The notes below the pieces were generated by a model, which had not been told where the DNA came from, ran no database searches, and worked only from the letters and a program-made list of their open reading frames with translations. A stretch of DNA of 9,423 nt, from contig DYKL01000069.1 of the NCBI GenBank assembly GCA_020722645.1, positions 1 to 9,423 of the forward strand. Reading direction: 5' to 3'. The position numbers and the translations under genes are program-made. The stretch comes from Acetofilamentum sp. GTDB lineage: Bacteria; Bacteroidota; Bacteroidia; Bacteroidales; JAFGUD01. The stretch's first letter is position 1. Every line of letters starts with the position of its first letter. Shown piece after piece: positions 6,035 to 9,423 of this stretch.

Positions 6035-6633
6035 ACAGTAATAACGAACAACAAAACAACAATGCCGAAATATATATGCTTGTTCAACGCTCAAAAAAGG
6101 GCGACGAAAAAGCTTTTGCTGTTTTGATGGATAAATACAAAAAATCTGTCTATTTCTTGATTTTTAAAATGGTCAAAGATGAAAATGACGCTGAAGATTT
6201 GACCTCTGAAGTTTTTTCAAAAGTTTTTTTTAATATTGAAATGTATGCCGATACTCATTCTTTTAGCACATGGCTTTTCAAAATTGCTTCTAATCACGCT
6301 ATTGACTTTCTTCGCAGAAAAAACACTAAACAAAATCCCCTAAAAATCGACCAGCCTCTTAACGAAGAAACTAACTGGTATTTTGACATTGCCAGCAGCG
6401 ACCCTGATCCTGAAAACAAAATGATGATTGAGCAAAGAGAAGAAGCAATCAGAAATATTATTGACCTGTTACCCAAAGATATAAAAGTGATTATGAAAAT
6501 GAGAATTTTTGATGAGTTATCATACAAAGACATTGCCGATAAACTGGATATTGCAATAGGGACTGTTAAAGCAAGACTTTTCAGAGGAAGGAACCTTCTG
6601 ACTGTTTTAATTAAAAGAAAACTGAACTTGTAA
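6025..6633 (+). CDS. RNA polymerase sigma factor, ECF type (sigma-70 family)
   Basis: A 202-residue alternative sigma factor that would direct RNA polymerase to a special promoter set. Region 2 covers about residues 28-99, with the region 2.2-like DAEDLTSEVFSKVF (55-68) and the 2.3/2.4-like FSTWLFKIASNHAIDFLRRK (80-99). A linker leads to region 4 (about 143-193), whose helix-turn-helix reads LSYKDIADKLDIAIGTVKAR. Region 3 is absent, as in ECF factors. The start codon lies inside the last codons of the glycosyltransferase gene (10-base overlap), so it belongs to that operon. No anti-sigma factor, with its usual zinc finger or membrane helix, is encoded next to it; the next gene is on the opposite strand. 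Whether it controls its own operon is unknown. Family assignment is firm, regulon unknown. Confidence 0.93.
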   Translation: MEIDSNNEQQNNNAEIYMLVQRSKKGDEKAFAVLMDKYKKSVYFLIFKMVKDENDAEDLTSEVFSKVFFNIEMYADTHSFSTWLFKIASNHAIDFLRRKNTKQNPLKIDQPLNEETNWYFDIASSDPDPENKMMIEQREEAIRNIIDLLPKDIKVIMKMRIFDELSYKDIADKLDIAIGTVKARLFRGRNLLTVLIKRKLNL

Positions 6634-6656
6634 AAACAAAAAACTCTTCTTATTTT

Positions 6657-7544
6657 TTATTTGCCGAATTCAAACACTTCAATAGTCGGTATTTTATCTT
6701 GATTTAACCATTTAACCATCAAACTGTCGTTTGTAGTTATTTCGCCAATGTAATAATGATTTGAAATAAAACTTTTGGATAATACCGCAAACTCAATAGC
6801 TACTTTGTTGCGAGTGCGGCTTGAATGTATCAGAAATACTTCATTTTTGTGATATAGTATAAATGCAGTATGATAATCAAGACCAACGATAAATAATCCT
6901 TCTTCGTAGTTTTGTTTTATGTAACTGACAACCTCTTTGCTTGTGTATGATTTCAATAGCACAACATTTTCGTTTAACTGAAAAGTTCTGGCAATATTTC
7001 TGGAAGAAGCCTGAGCAACTTTTACACGTTCAAAATTGAATCCCATATCATACATAGTATTGGCAACAAAATAACTACAACCTACAAAACCTTCCTGAGG
7101 TATCTGGGAAGAGCCGTTCATAGCCCATTCTGTTCCATACCAGTGGGGCAAAATTGTATTCAAAAAGCTTATTGTAAAATATTTTTTAACACTGTCTAAA
7201 ATAATATCCTTTTCGTCTGAAATATCGTACAATTTTTTCAGATTTTGTCTTTGTTTTCCAATTGAATCAACTATTTGGGAGTATTTTTCGGTAGGAATCA
7301 GTTTTATTCCGTACCACTTTGCCTGAAAATCGTTCAGAACTGTGTCGAGAGAGCGGTTTATCTCAATTTCTGAATCAAAATAACGGGCAGATTTTATAGT
7401 ATTGTACTTTGCAACAAATTCAGCACCAATTTTTTCGTAATCAGTTTTAGTTTGAACATTGTTCTCGTTTAATTCGATTTTGGAGAAACTGACACTAAAA
7501 AACAAACTCAAAAAAAGATAAATACTACTTGCTATGTATAACAT
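6657..7544 (-). CDS. Secreted cysteine-peptidase-like protein (NlpC/P60-like)
   Basis: A 295-residue exported protein of uncertain function. Residues 1-21 (MLYIASSIYLFLSLFFSVSFS) act as a signal peptide. The middle and C-terminal parts carry WYGTEWAMNG (135-144), then EGFVGCSYFVANTMYDMGFN with C156 at the start of a helix. Next come DYHTAFILYHKNEVFLIHSS with H225 and H240. A Cys at a helix N-terminus followed by His on a strand is the layout of NlpC/P60 and CHAP papain-like hydrolases that cut peptidoglycan peptides. C156 and H225, with H240 as a possible third residue, are the candidate active site. I remember similar WxGTxWxxNG...CxYFV proteins in Bacteroidota but know no function. The N-terminal 110 residues are helical and unrecognised. 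It converges on the sigma factor gene with 23 bases between, and has its own promoter. Confidence 0.7.
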   Translation of the reverse strand: MLYIASSIYLFLSLFFSVSFSKIELNENNVQTKTDYEKIGAEFVAKYNTIKSARYFDSEIEINRSLDTVLNDFQAKWYGIKLIPTEKYSQIVDSIGKQRQNLKKLYDISDEKDIILDSVKKYFTISFLNTILPHWYGTEWAMNGSSQIPQEGFVGCSYFVANTMYDMGFNFERVKVAQASSRNIARTFQLNENVVLLKSYTSKEVVSYIKQNYEEGLFIVGLDYHTAFILYHKNEVFLIHSSRTRNKVAIEFAVLSKSFISNHYYIGEITTNDSLMVKWLNQDKIPTIEVFEFGK

Positions 7545-7573
7545 TTTAGTTTAGATAATAAATTACTTTTTGA

Positions 7574-7606
7574 CAACTTTACTATAAATACAAATTTTTT
7601 ACCAAA
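7574..7606 (-). promoter_or_regulatory. Candidate promoter for the peptidase-like gene
   Basis: On the minus strand, TTTG (7606-7603) is followed after 21 bases by TAAAGTTG (7581-7574), one mismatch from TAnnTTTG. The start codon is 30 bases downstream. The -33 part lies in the 24-base element shared with ahpC. Confidence 0.4.
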
Positions 7607-7617
7607 TTTTTTGAAAC
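7594..7617. repeat. 24-base upstream element, copy 2
   Basis: Matches 1826-1849 at 22 of 24 positions, centred on CCAAATTTTTTGA. It lies 50-73 bases upstream of the start codon at 7544. A plus-strand TTTG at 7610-7613 followed after 18 bases by TAATTTAA gives a weak divergent promoter pointing to the heptamer array at 7715. Confidence 0.6.
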
Positions 7618-7714
7618 TACAACGATAAGAATAATTTAAAAAAACAGAAAAGATTATGTTACTGATAATCAATTTTTTATTGCTTTTCGGCATTTTTTCA
7701 TCATTCCAAACAAT

Positions 7715-7840
7715 TCATACATCTTACATCATACATCTTAGATCATACATATTAGATCATACATCATACATCTCATATCATACATCATACATCCTACATT
7801 ATACCTCTTAAATCATACCTCTTACATCTCATTTCATACC
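7715..7840 (+). repeat. Heptamer array at the 3' end of mnmA
   Basis: Eighteen consecutive 7-base words, without a gap, start with TCATACA, TCTTACA, TCATACA, TCTTAGA, TCATACA, TATTAGA. TCATACA occurs seven times and TCTTACA twice; others include TCTCATA, TCCTACA, TTATACC and TCATACC. Left of about 7798 the words are close to consensus and right of it they drift. The final word, TCATACC at 7834-7840, contains the mnmA stop codon (TGA on the minus strand, 7836-7834). No hairpin terminator for mnmA is visible, so the array occupies the place where one would be expected. Confidence 0.8.
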
Positions 7841-8901
7841 TCATTTAAAACAATTTCACCTCCTCCCACTAAATCATTATCTTCATAAAAAACGGCTGAT
7901 TGTCCGGGAGTTATGCCAAAAACTTCATTTTCGAATTCAACGTAATATTTATTTTCCGAAATTTTAATTTTTGCCGGATTACCTTTATCACGATATCTTA
8001 TTTTAGTATGGTAAATTTTATCTTCTTCAAATTTTTCGTATTTCATTAAGTTTACATTTTCGATACGGAAATTTTTTTGTAACATATTTATTCTGGGAGC
8101 AATGACAATTTGATTCTTTTCTTTATCAATTCTTTTAACAAAAAAAGGTTCTCCCATAGCAATTCCGGTTCCTTTTCTTTGACCAATAGTATAATTTGAT
8201 ATTCCGTTATGTTTTCCGACAATTTTACCGTCTTCAGTAACAAAATCTCCTGCTTTGGTTGAAATGTTATATTCTTCAAGCTTTTTATTAAGGTATTCTC
8301 TGTAATCTTTATCTTTTATAAAGCAAACATCATAACTTTCTGTTTTTTCAGCTTGTTCTGTTACCCCTAATTCCATAGCAATTTTTTTAACATCAGATTT
8401 GAGGTAGTCTCCAATCGGAAACAATGTTTTTGATAGATAATCCTGAGGTAAATTCCACAAAAAATATGTCTGATTTTTCCAAACATCTGCAGGTTGGCTG
8501 ATATAATATCTATTGTTATATTTTTTTATAACAGCATAATGACCTGTTGCAACTTTATCTATACCTATATTTTGTGCAAATTCAACAAGATTTTTCCATT
8601 TTACTGTCGGATTACATAAGACGCAGGGATTTGGAGTTTTTCCGTTGATGTATGATTCAACAAAATATTTAATAATAGTATTTTCAAATTCTTCTTTTAA
8701 ATCAACAACATAATGTTTAATTCCGAATTTTGAAGCAACAATTTTTGCTTCGTTGACAAAATTTAAAAAACCCGGGACACTTTCATCTTCGGACATAATA
8801 AAAGTAAGTCCTATCACTTCGTATCCGGCTTTTGTAAGCAGATGAACAGAGACAGAACTATCTACTCCGCCACTCATTGCTAAAACAACTTTTTTGCTCA
8901 T
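7834..8901 (-). CDS. mnmA: tRNA-specific 2-thiouridylase MnmA
   Basis: A 355-residue cytoplasmic enzyme that uses ATP and relayed sulfur to make 2-thiouridine at the wobble U34 of tRNA-Lys, -Glu and -Gln. The PP-loop ATP site is AMSGGVDSS (residues 8-16). The catalytic cysteine is C93 in NPCVLCN and the second, persulfide-carrying cysteine is C193 in YDVCFI. Further family marks are GHYAVI (120-125), the tRNA-contacting region with YTIGQRKG (237-244) and the C-terminal beta-barrel ending GITPGQSAVFY...LVGGGEI. Length matches the family. The frame is open to a TTG at 8919, but the ATG at 8901 gives MSKKVVLAMSGG, the usual N-terminus, so I chose it. It is a single gene with a heptamer array at each end; its stop codon lies inside one of them. 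Confidence 0.95.
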   Translation of the reverse strand: MSKKVVLAMSGGVDSSVSVHLLTKAGYEVIGLTFIMSEDESVPGFLNFVNEAKIVASKFGIKHYVVDLKEEFENTIIKYFVESYINGKTPNPCVLCNPTVKWKNLVEFAQNIGIDKVATGHYAVIKKYNNRYYISQPADVWKNQTYFLWNLPQDYLSKTLFPIGDYLKSDVKKIAMELGVTEQAEKTESYDVCFIKDKDYREYLNKKLEEYNISTKAGDFVTEDGKIVGKHNGISNYTIGQRKGTGIAMGEPFFVKRIDKEKNQIVIAPRINMLQKNFRIENVNLMKYEKFEEDKIYHTKIRYRDKGNPAKIKISENKYYVEFENEVFGITPGQSAVFYEDNDLVGGGEIVLNEV

Positions 8902-8916
8902 CAATTTTTTTTTCTG

Positions 8917-8924
8917 CAAAATTA
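8917..8924 (-). promoter_or_regulatory. Candidate -7 element for mnmA
   Basis: On the minus strand, TAATTTTG matches TAnnTTTG exactly and ends 15 bases before the ATG at 8901, which would give a very short leader. No convincing -33 TTTG is seen at the right spacing, so this is tentative. Confidence 0.35.
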
Positions 8925-8997
8925 AAAGTATTTTTGCTTAAAGTTCTTTTTATTTAATAATTTTTTTATATTTGCAAAAATGTTCTTAAAATAGTAA

Positions 8998-9347
8998 GTG
9001 CATTGTGGATAGTGCATTGTGCATTGTGCATAGTGCATTGTGCATAGTGCATTGTGCATAGTGGATAGTGCATAGTGGATAGTGCATAGTGCATTGTGCA
9101 TTGTGCATTGTGCATAGTGCATTGTGCATAGTGGATAGTGCATTGTGGATAGTGCATTGTGCATTGTGGATAGTGCATTGTGCATAGTGCATAGTGGATA
9201 GTGCATAGTGCATAGTGGATAGTGCATAGTGCATTGTGCATAGTGGATAGTGCATTGTGCATAGTGCATTGTGCATAGTGGATAGTGCATAGTGCATTGT
9301 GCATAGTGGATAGTGCATAGTGCATTGTGCATAGTGGATAGTGCATA
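8998..9347 (+). repeat. Array of 50 perfect heptamers using three words
   Basis: Exactly 50 heptamers (350 bases) run without a single insertion, deletion or off-vocabulary base. There are only three words: GTGCATT (18 times), GTGCATA (20 times) and GTGGATA (12 times). GTGGATA never follows itself. From unit 40 (9271) to the end, the order repeats every four units (28 bases): GTGCATA, GTGGATA, GTGCATA, GTGCATT. The next seven bases, GTTAATA, look like a decayed unit. All three minus-strand frames are open throughout because the words contain no stop codon in that direction; I do not take that as coding. The array ends 97 bases upstream of the mnmA start. Confidence 0.95.
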
Positions 9348-9385
9348 GTTAATAACTCAATAAAGGCGTCAGCCAACAATGAAAT

Positions 9386-9423
9386 AATTAGCAAATTTGA
9401 TAATTAGCCAATTAGCCAATGAA
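9386..9423 (+). repeat. Octamer array running off the window edge
   Basis: The words AATTAGCA, AATTTGAT, AATTAGCC and AATTAGCC follow in 8-base steps, then AATGAA at the window end. The style matches the heptamer arrays but the step is 8 bases. Its full length is not visible. Between it and the large array lie only 38 bases (9348-9385) with no recognised feature. Confidence 0.6.

Noticed and set aside
6294..6533. Minus-strand open frame inside the sigma factor gene
   Set aside because: It is antisense to a well-supported coding region and has no independent coding evidence.
6634..6656. Terminator between the convergent sigma factor and peptidase-like genes
   Set aside because: The short gap has A- and T-runs but no stem with G-C pairs that I could draw.
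7656..7811. Short plus-strand frame starting MLLINFLLLFGIFSS and running into the 7715 array
   Set aside because: The start resembles a signal peptide and a weak divergent promoter lies upstream, but the rest is only translated array words, it is 51 codons long, and no family is recognised.
8088..8279. Minus-strand open frame inside mnmA in another frame
   Set aside because: It overlaps conserved MnmA sequence in the true frame; a shadow.
8998..9347. CRISPR array
   Set aside because: There are no spacers and no repeats of 23-50 bases; units are contiguous heptamers and no cas gene is present.
8998..9347. Replication origin iterons
   Set aside because: Heptamers do not match DnaA boxes, no replication initiator gene is near, and similar arrays with other words occur at several loci.
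8922..9394. Three long overlapping minus-strand open frames in the heptamer array (Met-His-Tyr/Asn-Ala-rich peptides)
   Set aside because: All three frames are open merely because the three words contain no stop codon in that direction, and a 7-base unit visits every frame. Starts lie inside the repeat or are TTG, and no ribosome binding site or family match is visible.

Overview
The window is AT-rich. It looks like a Bacteroidota (Bacteroidetes) chromosome, probably an uncultured or environmental lineage. The evidence is the TTTG / TAnnTTTG promoter words in front of several genes, a short-signal lipoprotein with unusual residues after the cysteine, a Bacteroidota-style peroxiredoxin, and Rhs remnants carrying the KDHLGNTR motif. 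No mobile-element transposase, CRISPR array or phage gene was seen.

Layout. Positions 1-930 are a graveyard of broken genes. A MORN-repeat gene and the tail of an upstream gene lie on the minus strand. Two tandem, frame-broken copies of an Rhs core segment lie on the plus strand. Next come a REP-like intergenic repeat, ahpC (minus), a tRNA-Pro(CGG) gene (plus) and a lipoprotein gene (minus); the last two share a bidirectional terminator. Positions 3157-6633 form a tight plus-strand operon: a secreted protein with five Ig-like repeats, a membrane family-2 glycosyltransferase, and an ECF-type sigma factor that overlaps the glycosyltransferase by 10 bases. A secreted cysteine-peptidase-like protein (minus, 6657-7544) converges on it. 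The tRNA thiolase gene mnmA (minus, 7834-8901) closes the coding part.

The striking feature is a set of short-word arrays with a strict 7-base period, each locus using its own small vocabulary: 724-751, 862-889, 1911-1987, 7715-7840 and 8998-9347. A mixed 9/7-base array (2889-2925) and an 8-base array running off the right edge (9386-9423) look related. The largest has 50 consecutive perfect heptamers drawn from only three words. Arrays sit in intergenic DNA, at a gene end (the mnmA stop codon lies in one), in front of a tRNA, and inside both Rhs copies. In each Rhs copy, removing exactly 14 bases (two heptamers) restores an uninterrupted Rhs frame. A 24-base element (22 of 24 identical) also recurs upstream of ahpC and of the peptidase-like gene, each time with a heptamer array on its far side. 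These arrays resemble in period, but not sequence, the heptameric STRR repeats of cyanobacteria; I know of no described mechanism that makes them.

The functional genes are mostly housekeeping (peroxide detoxification, tRNA-Pro, tRNA U34 thiolation) plus a probable cell-envelope operon under, or including, its own sigma factor. Targets of that sigma factor and the product of the glycosyltransferase cannot be read from the sequence.
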